From assembly GCF_916619195.1 (NCBI RefSeq), contig NZ_CAKAKL010000001.1, positions 1,054,001 through 1,118,000 on the forward strand: DNA of 64,000 bases, given 5' to 3'. The translations under genes were made by a program, and so were the position numbers. Positions 46,291 to 54,625 of this stretch are shown here, one piece after another; the stretch's first letter is position 1, and each line of letters opens with the position of its first letter. This DNA is from Inquilinus sp. Marseille-Q2685. Lineage in GTDB: Bacteria; Pseudomonadota; Alphaproteobacteria; DSM-16000; Inquilinaceae. Under the pieces are notes generated by a model. The model did not search any database. It was not told where the DNA came from and worked only from the letters and a program-made list of their open reading frames with translations.

Positions 46291-47190
46291 ATGAGCCTGC
46301 TCGACCGAATCCGCACCTGCACCGCCCATGATCCCGCCCGGCTGCGTCCGTGGCGGATCGGCGACGCTGTCGCCGGCTGGGTCACCCCGCCCGTGGCCGA
46401 CCTGCTCGACCGGCGGCCCGGGCCGCTGCGGCCGGACGGGCGCGGCTGGCGGCTGGACGGGCGCGGCTGGCGGCTGGACGAGCGCCTGTCCGGGCCCGAG
46501 GCGCGGGCCGAGGCGCTGGAGGAGGTCACCGACCGGCTGATCGAGGCCGGGCTGGTGCGCAAGCGCCGGAACGAGCGCTATCCGGTGCTGGCCGAATGGG
46601 GCGCGCCGCTTCTGGCCACGGTCGATCGCGGCGCCGCCGTGGCGCTGGGCATCAAGTCCTTCGGCATCCATCTCAACGGCCTGGTCGAGGCGCCGGACGG
46701 CCCGCTGCTGTGGATCGCGAAGCGCGCGGCCGACCGGGCGCTGGCGCCCGGCAAGCTCGACAACATCGTCGCCGGCGGCCAGCCGGACGGGCTGAGCCTG
46801 GCCGAGAACGTGGTCAAGGAATGCGCCGAGGAAGCCGCGATCCCGCCGGAGCTGGCACGGCAGGCGGTGCCGACCGGCGCCATCACCTACATGATGGAGA
46901 CGGCCGAGGGCCTGCGCCGGGACACGCTGTTCGTCTACGACCTGGCGCTGGCGCCCGGCTTCGCGCCGCGCAACACCGACGGCGAGGTCGAAAGCTTCGA
47001 GCGCTGGCCGCTGGCGACGGTGCTGGAGCGGGTGCGCGACACCGAGGACTTCAAGTTCAACGTCGCCCTGGTGATCATCGATCTGGCGATCCGGCGCGGG
47101 GTCGTGGGGCCGGACATGCCGGATTATCTGGCGCTGTGCCGCGGCCTGCGCGAGCCTACGGATCCGCCCTCCGGCGGCGGCGCCCGCTGA
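46291..47190 (+). CDS. Nudix hydrolase with N-terminal DUF4743-like domain
   Basis: 299 aa. N-terminal alpha/beta domain (about 1-105) as in eukaryote-like thiamine-pyrophosphokinase-associated Nudix proteins, then a Nudix domain with the box GGQPDG-x8-KECAEEAAI near residues 160-185. Likely hydrolyses a nucleotide or thiamine-type diphosphate. A 21-bp tandem duplication (46435-46476) adds DGRGWRL twice at residues 49-62. Divergent from the Pro/Ala-rich gene. Confidence 0.85.
   Translation: MSLLDRIRTCTAHDPARLRPWRIGDAVAGWVTPPVADLLDRRPGPLRPDGRGWRLDGRGWRLDERLSGPEARAEALEEVTDRLIEAGLVRKRRNERYPVLAEWGAPLLATVDRGAAVALGIKSFGIHLNGLVEAPDGPLLWIAKRAADRALAPGKLDNIVAGGQPDGLSLAENVVKECAEEAAIPPELARQAVPTGAITYMMETAEGLRRDTLFVYDLALAPGFAPRNTDGEVESFERWPLATVLERVRDTEDFKFNVALVIIDLAIRRGVVGPDMPDYLALCRGLREPTDPPSGGGAR
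46435..46476 (+). repeat. 21-bp tandem duplication inside Nudix gene
   Basis: GACGGGCGCGGCTGGCGGCT begins each of two perfect 21-bp units, giving DGRGWRL-DGRGWRL followed by a partial third unit DERL. In frame, so it does not break the gene. Confidence 0.9.
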
Positions 47191-47246
47191 CCGGAACAAA
47201 CATCGTTGCGTGGCGTTCAACAGCCAATGTCGACCCTGGAGCCTCC

Positions 47247-47441
47247 ATGCGATTCCTGCCGCTCGCCCTCGCCCTGGCCCTTCCGGTTGCCGCCTGCGGC
47301 GGCGGCAGCCACACGCCGCCGCCCGGCCGCGCCGGCGCGACGACGGGGCAGGAGCTGATCGACCTGGACAACGCCTATCGCCAGGGCGCGATCACCCAGG
47401 ACGAGTACGAAGAGCAGCGCGAGAAGATCCTGGACCGATAG
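47247..47441 (+). CDS. small SHOCT-domain lipoprotein
   Basis: 64 aa. Signal peptide with lipobox LPVAAC (Cys17), a Gly/Pro linker, then the SHOCT-like helix pair LIDLDNAYRQGAITQDEYEE. SHOCT domains mediate oligomerisation or regulate partner proteins. Its stop is 9 bp before the hairpin element. ATG start; few alternatives. Confidence 0.75.
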   Translation: MRFLPLALALALPVAACGGGSHTPPPGRAGATTGQELIDLDNAYRQGAITQDEYEEQREKILDR

Positions 47442-47449
47442 GCGGCGTC

Positions 47450-47594
47450 AGAGACCGTCTGGAAATGCGCTGGCGTGAGTCGGCTGGCGGTGGTTTCGAG
47501 AACCGGCGCGCAGCGGACGTTATAGTCCGTGAGCACCGGAAGCGCAGAAACCGCCGTCAGGTGGCCGCGCCAGTAGCATTTGCAGACGGTCTCT
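47450..47594 (+). repeat. dispersed hairpin element, copy 4 of 4 (best preserved ends)
   Basis: 145 bp between the convergent SHOCT and GNAT genes. Outer arms AGAGACCGTCT (47450-47460) and AGACGGTCTCT (47584-47594) are perfect 11-bp complements; inner arms CTGGCG / CGCCAG and GGCGGTGGTTTC / GAAACCGCCGTC also pair. Ends inside the GNAT stop codon. Confidence 0.85.
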
Positions 47595-48054
47595 ACAGCC
47601 GCCCGCGATAGACGATGAATCCCGAGCGGTCGGCCACATTTTCGTAGAGCCGCATCGCGGTCTGGTTGGTCTCGTGCGTCTGCCAGTAGACGCGGGTGAC
47701 GCCGGCGGCCCTGGCCTGTTCGTACACGCCTTCGATCAGCGCCTTGCCGATGCCCCGGCCGCGCGCCGCCGCGCTGGTGAACAGGTCCTGCAGATAGCAG
47801 GTCGGGCCCAGCATGGTGGTGCTGCGGTGGAACAGGTAATGGGTCAGGCCCAGCAACTGCCCGTCGACCTCCGCCACCAGCGCATGCACCGGCTCATAGG
47901 CGTCGAAGAAGCGCGCCCAGGTGGCCCGCGTGATCTCGGCGGGCAGCGCGGTCTCACCGACGCGGCCGTAGAACTCGTTGTAGCCGTCCCACAGCGGCAG
48001 CCACTGGTCGAAATCTGTCGGTCGGACGAAGCGGATCGTCGGTGCGGCGGTCAT
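47593..48054 (-). CDS. GNAT acetyltransferase
   Basis: 153 aa. GNAT fold with LYLQDLFT-like beta4 (CYLQDLFT), the acetyl-CoA P-loop RGRGIGKALIE and the C-terminal helix NQTAMRLYENVA. N-terminal RPTDFDQWLPLWDGYNEFYG fits the aminoglycoside or amino-acid acetyltransferase groups with a wide aromatic pocket; substrate unknown. ATG at 48054. The stop codon falls in the hairpin element. Confidence 0.88.
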   Translation of the reverse strand: MTAAPTIRFVRPTDFDQWLPLWDGYNEFYGRVGETALPAEITRATWARFFDAYEPVHALVAEVDGQLLGLTHYLFHRSTTMLGPTCYLQDLFTSAAARGRGIGKALIEGVYEQARAAGVTRVYWQTHETNQTAMRLYENVADRSGFIVYRGRL

Positions 48055-48089
48055 ATCGGCTCCGGAGTCGATGGGTCCAGCGGCCGATG

Positions 48090-48947
48090 CTAGTCCGGAA
48101 ACCCGGCCAGCGCCCGCACCTCGGCGGCGGAGCTGCCCTGCGCCCGGTAGGCGCGGATCGACGCTGCGTCGCTGCGCTTGGCCAGGCGCTTGCCGGCCGC
48201 ATCGGTCAGCAGCGCGTGGTGGCGCCACACCGGCACCCGGTATCCGAGCAGCGCCTGCAGCAGCCGGTGGACATGGGTGGCCTCGAACAGGTCAAGGCCG
48301 CGGGTGACGACGGTGACGCCCTGGATCTCGTCGTCCACCGTCACTGCCAGGTGATAGCTGGTCGGCGTCTCCTTGCGCGCCAGCACCACGTCGCCCTGCC
48401 GTTCCGGCCGCGCCACCTGCTCGCCGGCCAGCTCGTCGGTCCACCATAGCGGCCCGGCGCGCCGAATCGCCTCGGCCATGTCGAGTCGCAGCGCGTAGGG
48501 ACGGCCTTCGGCCAGGCGGCCGGCCCGTTCCCGCGGCGACAGGCGGCGGCAGGTGCCGGGATAGAGCGGCGATCCGTCCGGCGTGTCCGCCGGGCCGTGC
48601 GGCGCGCTCTGCATCGCCGCGATCTCGGCCAGGATCTCGCGCCGGGTGCAGAAGCAGGGATAGATCAGCCCCTGCCCTTCCAGCACGGCGAGCGCCGAGC
48701 GGTAGTCGTCCCAGTGGTCCGACTGGCGCCGCACCGGCCCGTCCCAGTCGAGGCCGAGCCAGGCCAGGTCCTCCAGGATCGCAGCCTCGAATTCCGGCCG
48801 GCAGCGGCCCTGGTCGATGTCCTCGATCCGCAGCAGGAAACGCCCGCCCGCCTCACGCGCGCGGCGCCAGCCGGCCAGCGCCGAATGGGCGTGGCCGAGA
48901 TGCAGGAAGCCGGTCGGGCTGGGGGCGAAGCGGGTCACGACGGTCAT
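48090..48947 (-). CDS. gluQ: glutamyl-Q tRNA(Asp) synthetase
   Basis: 285 aa, truncated GluRS-like enzyme. Class I HIGH-type motif FAPSPTGFLHLGHAHSAL, zinc-binding CFC...C, KMSKS-type motif KRLAKRSD. It charges glutamate onto queuosine 34 of tRNA-Asp. Lacks the GluRS anticodon-binding domain, as expected. Starts at 48947; the frame to 49871 is not coding. Confidence 0.92.
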   Translation of the reverse strand: MTVVTRFAPSPTGFLHLGHAHSALAGWRRAREAGGRFLLRIEDIDQGRCRPEFEAAILEDLAWLGLDWDGPVRRQSDHWDDYRSALAVLEGQGLIYPCFCTRREILAEIAAMQSAPHGPADTPDGSPLYPGTCRRLSPRERAGRLAEGRPYALRLDMAEAIRRAGPLWWTDELAGEQVARPERQGDVVLARKETPTSYHLAVTVDDEIQGVTVVTRGLDLFEATHVHRLLQALLGYRVPVWRHHALLTDAAGKRLAKRSDAASIRAYRAQGSSAAEVRALAGFPD

Positions 48948-49013
48948 GGCTGACAGCACTAAGGAACCTCGGCCGCGGTTGACAAGAGACGGCGGCGCCG
49001 GAACAGATGGCGC

Positions 49014-49709
49014 ATGGATACGACCCGCCCCTCCTCCGGCCGCACCCTCTTCGGCCCCCGCCTCGCCCCGGCCAGCGGCCGCGCGCCCAAGGCCCTGGTC
49101 GTCCTGCTGCACGGTGTCGGCGCCGACGGGCAGGACCTGATCGGGCTGGCGCCGCATTGGGCCGCCCACCTGCCCGAGGCCGAGTTCCTGGCGCCGGACG
49201 GGCCGGAGCCCTGCGACATGGCGCCCTACGGCCGGCAATGGTTCAGCCTGCAGGACCGGACGGCCTCGGTGATGGAGGCCGGGCTGCAGGCGACGCTGCC
49301 GGTCCTGAACGGCTTCCTCGACCAGGCGCTGGCGGAGCGCGGCCTGACCGACGCCGACCTGGCGCTGGTCGGCTTCAGCCAGGGCACCATGACCTCGCTC
49401 TACACCGCCTTGCGGCGGCCGCGACCCTGCGCCGCGGTGATCGGCTATTCCGGCGCGCTGCTGGGCGCCCAGGCCCTGGCCCGCGACATCGTCTCGCGCC
49501 CGCCGGTGCTTCTGGTGCATGGCGAGGACGACCCGGTGGTGCCGTTCGCCGCCATGGCCGCGGCGGCCCAGGCGCTGCGCGGCGCCGGGGTGGATGTGGA
49601 GACCCTGGCCCGGCCCGGCCTGGGCCACGGCATCGATCCCGAGGGCCTGGTCGCCGGTCTCGCCGCGCTGCGCCGGCACCTGCCGCAGGCGGCGAGCGGA
49701 GCGGCGTGA
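49014..49709 (+). CDS. phospholipase/carboxylesterase (YpfH-like alpha/beta hydrolase)
   Basis: 231 aa. Nucleophile elbow GFSQGTM (Ser122), acid Asp in LLVHGEDDPVVPF and His205 in GLGHGI. The GVGADGQDLIGLAP motif near the N-terminus places it in the phospholipase/carboxylesterase family with YpfH. Cytosolic; substrates are short-chain esters. Divergent from gluQ with a 66-bp gap. Confidence 0.9.
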   Translation: MDTTRPSSGRTLFGPRLAPASGRAPKALVVLLHGVGADGQDLIGLAPHWAAHLPEAEFLAPDGPEPCDMAPYGRQWFSLQDRTASVMEAGLQATLPVLNGFLDQALAERGLTDADLALVGFSQGTMTSLYTALRRPRPCAAVIGYSGALLGAQALARDIVSRPPVLLVHGEDDPVVPFAAMAAAAQALRGAGVDVETLARPGLGHGIDPEGLVAGLAALRRHLPQAASGAA

Positions 49710-49827
49710 CGAGATCGTGACATTTCCTGCCCTTTGGGCGCAGGATATTGCGTCAAGTGCGCTTCTGCGGTTATCCATGGGCGCATCCGCGACCCCGCGG
49801 GACACGAGGTGATGGCGAAGGAGTGGG

Positions 49828-50391
49828 ATGGTGTCTCCCCCACCCGACAACTGCCCGGCTCTCGTCCTCAACGCCGACTTCCGTCCGTTGAGTTACTTCC
49901 CGCTGTCCCTGTGGCCCTGGTACGAGGCGATCAAGGCGGTCTTCCTCGACCGGGTGAACATCATCGCCGAATACGACCGGGTGGTGCGCAGCCCGTCCTT
50001 CGAGATGCGGCTGCCCAGCGTGATCTCGCTGAAGGAGTACATCCCCTCGGCGCGGCGCCCCGCCTTCACCCGGTTCAACGTGTTCCTGCGCGACCGGTTC
50101 AGCTGCCAGTACTGCGGCGGGCGCTTCCCGTCGCAGGAGCTGACCTTCGACCATGTCGTGCCGCGCGCCCGCGGCGGGCGCACCAGCTGGACCAACGTGG
50201 TCGCGGCCTGCTCGGCCTGCAACCTGCGCAAGGGGCACCAGATGCCCGACCATTGCGGCATGCACCCTTTGACGCCCCCGCAACAGCCCACGACCTATGA
50301 GCTGCAGGAGAATGGGCGGGCGTTTCCGCCCAATTTTCTGCACCAGAGCTGGCGCGACTTCCTGTACTGGGACACCGAGCTGGAACATTGA
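49828..50391 (+). CDS. HNH endonuclease
   Basis: 187 aa. NADFRPLSYFPLSLWPWYEA at the N-terminus, zinc ribbon CQYCGG ... CSACN and the HNH core FDHVVPRARGG-x3-WTNVVAACSACNLRK. A very common chromosomal single-gene HNH in alphaproteobacteria, likely housekeeping rather than a selfish homing enzyme. AAGGAG at 49817 lies upstream of the ATG. A strong hairpin follows. Confidence 0.9.
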   Translation: MVSPPPDNCPALVLNADFRPLSYFPLSLWPWYEAIKAVFLDRVNIIAEYDRVVRSPSFEMRLPSVISLKEYIPSARRPAFTRFNVFLRDRFSCQYCGGRFPSQELTFDHVVPRARGGRTSWTNVVAACSACNLRKGHQMPDHCGMHPLTPPQQPTTYELQENGRAFPPNFLHQSWRDFLYWDTELEH

Positions 50392-50425
50392 GCGTCGGGT
50401 TCGCGGGCCGCGAACCCGACGCTCA
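50389..50425. terminator. bidirectional hairpin between HNH gene and creA
   Basis: TGAGCGTCGGGTTCGC and GCGAACCCGACGCTCA, a perfect 16-bp stem with 5-nt loop GGGCC, overlapping the stop of the HNH gene and the last codons of creA. No T-run. Confidence 0.65.
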
Positions 50426-50908
50426 CTTGCCCGGCGCCGGCTCCTGTGCCCACGGCATCACCGGCACCGCCGCCACGCTGTTCATCGGCGAGCCGTCGAC
50501 CAGCTTGGTCGAATAGGACAGGTAGACCAGCGTGTTGCGCGGCCGGTCGTACATCCGCACCACCTGCGTCTCCTTGAACAGGATCGAGGTCGAGCTGTCG
50601 AACACCTCCTTCTGCCGGTCGATGCGGTCCGGCAGGGTGATCGGGCCGACCTGGCGGCAGGCGAGCGCGAAGCGCGACGGGTCCTCGGCCAGGCCGAGCC
50701 AGCCGGAGACGCCGCCGGTGCGGGCCTGGCTGAGATAGCAGGCGACGCCCGGGATGTCGGGGTCGGTGAAGGCCTCGACGCAGACCTTGTGGTCCGGGCC
50801 GATCAGCTTGAAGGCGGTGTTGACGCAGCCGACATCCTCGGCCCGGGCGCCGGAGGCGGCGAGCAGCGCCGCCGCGGCCACGACGAAGGCGGGCAGCCGC
50901 ATGGTCAC
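50423..50908 (-). CDS. creA: CreA family periplasmic protein
   Basis: 161 aa. Signal peptide ([15 protein letters not shown], cleavage after ARA), then [34 protein letters not shown] and [16 protein letters not shown], the CreA pattern. Function unknown. GTG start at 50908 overlaps the coq7 stop (GTGA); an ATG two codons later is also possible. Confidence 0.88.
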   Translation of the reverse strand: MTMRLPAFVVAAAALLAASGARAEDVGCVNTAFKLIGPDHKVCVEAFTDPDIPGVACYLSQARTGGVSGWLGLAEDPSRFALACRQVGPITLPDRIDRQKEVFDSSTSILFKETQVVRMYDRPRNTLVYLSYSTKLVDGSPMNSVAAVPVMPWAQEPAPGK

Positions 50909-51456
50909 ACCCGCTCGGACAGCCAGATCGCGGTGCGCGTCGCCGCCTTCACCGCGCCGGACAGCAGGCGGTAGCCCGGCGCCTGCTCGGCCTCGTGCTC
51001 CAGGCCGATGTCGCGATGCTCCAGCTCCTCCGCCCGGAAGCGCTCGATCACCGCCTTCAGCTCCGGCTCGTCCTCGCCCAGCGCCTCGGCCTGGCGGGCA
51101 TAGTGGTCGTCGATCACCTCCTCGACCGCCACCGTGCAGGCCATGGCCGCGCGGTCGCCCAGCAGCGCGGTGGCCGCGCCCATCGCGAAGGCGCCGACAT
51201 GCCAGAGCGGGTGCAGCAGCGTCGGGCGCACGCCGCGCTCCGCCACCAGCCGGTCGAAGGTCTCGAGATGCTCGCGCTCCTGCTCCGCCATATGCTCAAT
51301 CACCGGCCCCTTGGGGCCGCGGCCGAGCACGGCGAGCTGGCCTTCATAGATGCGCTTGGCGCCGTATTCGCCGGCATGGTCGACCCGGATCATGCGGGCG
51401 ATCCGCTCGCGGCGGGAAAGATCGCCCGGCAGGGCGCGGCGGCGGGAGACGGTCAT
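50905..51456 (-). CDS. coq7: demethoxyubiquinone hydroxylase Coq7
   Basis: 183 aa diiron enzyme of ubiquinone biosynthesis (C6 hydroxylation). Ligands in the two halves: Glu30 (HAGEYGA), E60-x2-H63 (EQEREH), then VEEVIDDHY at 111-119 and EELEH with His147. The N-terminal start [10 protein letters not shown] and the [10 protein letters not shown] motif match the family. Overlaps dsbB and creA at both ends, so it is in one minus-strand unit. Expressed in membrane or membrane-near cytosol. Confidence 0.92.
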   Translation of the reverse strand: MTVSRRRALPGDLSRRERIARMIRVDHAGEYGAKRIYEGQLAVLGRGPKGPVIEHMAEQEREHLETFDRLVAERGVRPTLLHPLWHVGAFAMGAATALLGDRAAMACTVAVEEVIDDHYARQAEALGEDEPELKAVIERFRAEELEHRDIGLEHEAEQAPGYRLLSGAVKAATRTAIWLSERV

Positions 51457-51947
51457 GCGGCCCTCGAACGGATCGCGGCGGCCAGCAGGACGAGCCCGGC
51501 GACCACCGACAGGATGGCGTTATATCCCGCCATCGAGATGCCGAACAGGACGAAGCCCGGCACGTCGCAGCGCACCACCGGCGCGTTCAGCAGCTGGTCG
51601 CGCAGGGAGGCGACGTCGCCATTGCCGAGGGAGATGGTGCTGGTGCAGGCGGTGAAGCCCGGAAACCAGCCATATTCCACGCCGGCGTGATAGGCCGCGA
51701 GCAGGCCGCCGAGCAGGATCACCAGACCCGCGAGCAGCACCAGAACGCGCCGCGCCGGGCGAATCACCGCCGCCAGCACACCGAGCGCAATCGCGGCCCC
51801 CCAGGGCCAGCGCTGGTACAGGCAGAGCTCGCAGGGCTGCAGCCCGCCGAGATACTGCGAGGCGAGCACGGTGCCCAGCACCACGATGCCGAGGGCGGCG
51901 GTGAGCCAGGAGAGGAGGTCGAGGCGGCGCAACATGGCGCGGATCAT
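51453..51947 (-). CDS. dsbB: disulfide bond formation protein DsbB
   Basis: 164 aa, four membrane helices. Redox-active cysteine pairs C39-x2-C42 (CELC) near the first periplasmic loop and C101/C127 in the second loop. It re-oxidises DsbA with ubiquinone, which makes its coupling with coq7 (overlap) sensible. Confidence 0.9.
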   Translation of the reverse strand: MIRAMLRRLDLLSWLTAALGIVVLGTVLASQYLGGLQPCELCLYQRWPWGAAIALGVLAAVIRPARRVLVLLAGLVILLGGLLAAYHAGVEYGWFPGFTACTSTISLGNGDVASLRDQLLNAPVVRCDVPGFVLFGISMAGYNAILSVVAGLVLLAAAIRSRAA

Positions 51948-51988
51948 GCCGCGCGGCCAGTGCGCCGCCTAGCGCCCAAATGTCGCGA

Positions 51989-52951
51989 TCAGCCGCCCAG
52001 CAGCCGGGCCTGGAAGGCGGCGTCGAGATTGCTGCCGGTGATCACCGTCGCCACCCGGCGGCCGGCAAAGCGGTCGCGGTTGGTCATCACCGCCGCCAGG
52101 CCGGCGGCGCCGGAGGGTTCCGCCAGCACCCCGGCGGTGCGCAGCAGCAGCCGGGCCGCGTCGAGGATGGCGTCGTCGTCCACCAGCAGGATCTCGTCGA
52201 CGCAGGCCCGCAGCTGGGCCACGGCCGAGGGCACCGGGCGGGCGATGGCCATGCCGTCGGCGATGGTATCGGTGCCCGGCGTGTCGATCGCGCGGCCCGC
52301 CGCGAAGGATTGCGCCATGGCGGGCGCCCCGCGCGCCACCACGCCGACGATCCGCACCTGGGGCAGATGAGCCTTGAACCAGGAGCCGATGCCGGTCGCC
52401 AGCGCGCCGTCGCCGATCTGGACCACAACATCGTCGACCTCATGGCCGGCGGCGGTCAGCTCCTGCGCGATCACGCCGGCCCCGGCGGAGATCACCGGGT
52501 GGCCGCCGTCCTCGACGAACAGCGCCCCCGTCTCCGCGGCGATGCGGCGGGCCAGGTCCTTGCCCGCTCCGTCCTCCGGGTCGGCCAGCCGCACCGTGGC
52601 GCCGAGCCGGCGCATCGCCTCGAGCTTCAGCGGATTGGCCCAGGCCGGCGCCAGGATGGTGGCGGCAATGCCGCGCCGGGCGGCCGCCCGCGCCAGCCCC
52701 TGGCCGAAATTGCCGCTGGAGGTGGCGACCACGGCAGCAGGGCGCGGGTCGAGGGCCGCCATCACGGCCTCCGTGCCGCGCCCCTTGAAGGAGCGGATCG
52801 GGTTCAGCGTCTCGACCTTCAGCAGGCAGGCACAGCCCAGCGCCTCGTCCAGCGCGCCGTGCCGCATCGCCGGCGAATCGAGGAAGACGGGGTCGATCGC
52901 GGCCCGGGCGGCAAGGATCTGCTGCGGCGTGATCGGTGGTTGCGCGTCCAT
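51989..52951 (-). CDS. threonine/serine dehydratase-like PLP enzyme
   Basis: 320 aa fold-type II PLP enzyme. PLP-lysine 56 in NPIRSFKGRG, glycine-rich phosphate loop SSGNFGQGLA, late QIGDGAL. Resembles threonine dehydratases, diaminopropionate ammonia-lyase or related catabolic lyases; no regulatory ACT domain. The divergent Lrp regulator (97 bp away) suggests amino acid-dependent control. Confidence 0.88.
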   Translation of the reverse strand: MDAQPPITPQQILAARAAIDPVFLDSPAMRHGALDEALGCACLLKVETLNPIRSFKGRGTEAVMAALDPRPAAVVATSSGNFGQGLARAAARRGIAATILAPAWANPLKLEAMRRLGATVRLADPEDGAGKDLARRIAAETGALFVEDGGHPVISAGAGVIAQELTAAGHEVDDVVVQIGDGALATGIGSWFKAHLPQVRIVGVVARGAPAMAQSFAAGRAIDTPGTDTIADGMAIARPVPSAVAQLRACVDEILLVDDDAILDAARLLLRTAGVLAEPSGAAGLAAVMTNRDRFAGRRVATVITGSNLDAAFQARLLGG

Positions 52952-53041
52952 GGATCGTCTCCCGGTTGAGATGCCGGGACTCTAGCCGCCGCCGCTCCGG
53001 CTGTTGTTGAAATGTCATGCGCCGATGCGCAAAATTCTTGC

Positions 53042-53527
53042 ATGAGCACCAACCCCGCCCTCGACCGCCTCGACCACAAGCTGCTGGCGCTGCTGCAGGC
53101 CGACAGCGGCCGGACGCTGGAGGAGCTTGGCCACACGGTCGGCCTGTCGCCCAGCGCGGTGCAGCGCCGGATCGCCCGCTACCGCGCCGACGGCCTGCTG
53201 CTGCGGCAGATCGCTGTGCTTGATCCGGGACGGCTCGGCGGCGTGGTGCTGGCCGCGGTGTTCGTGACGCTGGAGCAGGAATCGGTTGCCCTGCACCGCG
53301 CCTTCAAGGACCGCATGCGGGCGGCGCCGGAGGTGCAGCAATGCTACGACCTGGCCGGCAGCCGGGATTATCTGGTGATCATCGCCGTCACCGGCATGCG
53401 GGCCAGTCGCGAGGCCGTCGACCGGCTGTTCATGACCGATCCGAACATCCGGCGCTTCGACACCCATTTCGTGTTCGACGCGGTGAAGACCGGCCTGGCC
53501 CTGCCGACCGCCGGCACCGAAGGTTGA
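53042..53527 (+). CDS. Lrp/AsnC-family regulator
   Basis: 161 aa. Winged helix (LDRLDHKLLALLQADSGRTL ... SAVQRRIARYRADGL) and RAM domain with HRAFKDRMRAAPEVQQCYDL, GSRDYLVIIAV. It is divergent from the PLP dehydratase and most likely responds to the amino acid that enzyme degrades. ATG at 53042 chosen over 53012. Confidence 0.9.
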   Translation: MSTNPALDRLDHKLLALLQADSGRTLEELGHTVGLSPSAVQRRIARYRADGLLLRQIAVLDPGRLGGVVLAAVFVTLEQESVALHRAFKDRMRAAPEVQQCYDLAGSRDYLVIIAVTGMRASREAVDRLFMTDPNIRRFDTHFVFDAVKTGLALPTAGTEG

Positions 53528-53544
53528 GCAGCCGCGCAATTTCG

Positions 53545-53572
53545 TTGACGGGACTCCGCCGCTCCCTATGAT
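53545..53572 (+). promoter_or_regulatory. promoter of tRNA-Leu
   Basis: TTGACG (53545-53550), 16-bp spacer, TATGAT (53567-53572), 10 bp before the tRNA 5' end. GC-rich discriminator follows (GCGGCCCC), as in stringently controlled stable-RNA promoters. Confidence 0.8.
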
Positions 53573-53582
53573 GCGGCCCCGC

Positions 53583-53669
53583 GCGGGCGTGGCGGAATTG
53601 GCAGACGCGCTGGACTCAAAATCCAGTTCTGGTGACAGAGTGTCGGTTCGACCCCGACCGCCCGCACCA
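53583..53669 (+). tRNA. tRNA-Leu (anticodon CAA)
   Basis: 87 nt with encoded CCA. Acceptor GCGGGCG / CGCCCGC, anticodon arm CTGGA-CTCAAAA-TCCAG giving anticodon CAA, long variable arm (class II), T arm GTCGG-TTCGACC-CCGAC. Reads UUG. Confidence 0.97.
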
Positions 53670-53791
53670 CCACCCAGCTTTATGGTTCCTTCGGGAACAC
53701 CAGGTACCAGAACAGCGCCACCTCGTGCCGCAGCGCGAGAAGTCACAGTTCGAGACATCGGCAGCCGACAGACGGTCTGTCGTCTCGATGA

Positions 53792-54451
53792 TCATTTCGG
53801 GCGATCCGCGTCCCGTTCCGGCGCCAGTTCGCGCAGCGCCATGCGCTTATAGGTCTCGACCAGCGCGTCGCCCTCGTCGCGGCCGACCGAGATGGCGAGC
53901 CGCATCGTCGCCTCGCCCAGCTGCATCGCCAGGAAGGCACGGATGAACTGCCCGGCCCGGTCGGCGCCGGGGTCGATCCGGGCCAGCACCTCGGCCAGGA
54001 CCCTGCCGTTGATTCGGCTGTCCTCCAGGTCGATCTCGCGCAGCCCCTTGTCGGCCTGCAGGCCCGACCAGATGTCGCGCATCACCGGTTCGGCCAGGAA
54101 CAGCCCGTAATAAGTATCGATCAGCCGGCCGAAGGCATCGCGCAGCCCGGCAGCGTCGCGCACGCCCCGCAGTCCCTCCTCGATGCAGGCCCGCCCCTCG
54201 GCGTTGATGCGCTCGGCCAGGGTGCGGATGATCGCCGCCTTGTCCGGGAAGTACTGATACAGCGAACCGATCGAGATGCCGGCCTTCGCCGCCACCTCGG
54301 CCATGCGCAGCGCGTCGCTGCCCTGCGCCGCGATCAGCTCCGTCGCCACCGCCAGGATCCGCTCCACCCGCTCGCGGCTGCGGCGCTGGCTCGGCGCGCG
54401 GCGCAGCGGGCCCGCCGGATCGGCGGCCTGGGTGGTGGCAGAACTGGCCAT
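53792..54451 (-). CDS. TetR-family regulator
   Basis: 219 aa. HTH (about 30-75: RILAVATELIAAQGSDALRM ... GISIGSLYQYFPDKAAIIRT) and a helical ligand domain. Divergent from a DUF1772 gene; the shared region holds nested inverted repeats (see 54484-54529), its likely operators. Confidence 0.9.
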   Translation of the reverse strand: MASSATTQAADPAGPLRRAPSQRRSRERVERILAVATELIAAQGSDALRMAEVAAKAGISIGSLYQYFPDKAAIIRTLAERINAEGRACIEEGLRGVRDAAGLRDAFGRLIDTYYGLFLAEPVMRDIWSGLQADKGLREIDLEDSRINGRVLAEVLARIDPGADRAGQFIRAFLAMQLGEATMRLAISVGRDEGDALVETYKRMALRELAPERDADRPK

Positions 54452-54483
54452 GACGGGTCCTCGCAAATCCTCTTGACGCAACG

Positions 54484-54529
54484 AATGTGAGGAATTATCA
54501 CTTTCAAAGAAGTGACAAACACTCACATT
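54484..54529. promoter_or_regulatory. nested inverted repeats between TetR and DUF1772 genes
   Basis: Outer AATGTGAG (54484-54491) and CTCACATT (54522-54529); inner TCACTT (54498-54503) and AAGTGA (54510-54515). Both are perfect. Centred in the AT-rich divergent promoter region; a two-operator TetR site is likely. Confidence 0.7.
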
Positions 54530-54625
54530 AAGAGCGATCATGGCCCCGTGGGCGAGTGTGATGCAAGCACGCAAGCCGCTGAGTCGCCGGATCCCTCCCC
54601 TGCCACCCGACGACGGAGAGCTGAA

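Noticed and set aside
49828-50391. HNH gene as part of a defence or homing system
   Set aside because: It is a single, widely conserved chromosomal HNH gene with its own terminator and no partner gene, so housekeeping is the simpler reading.
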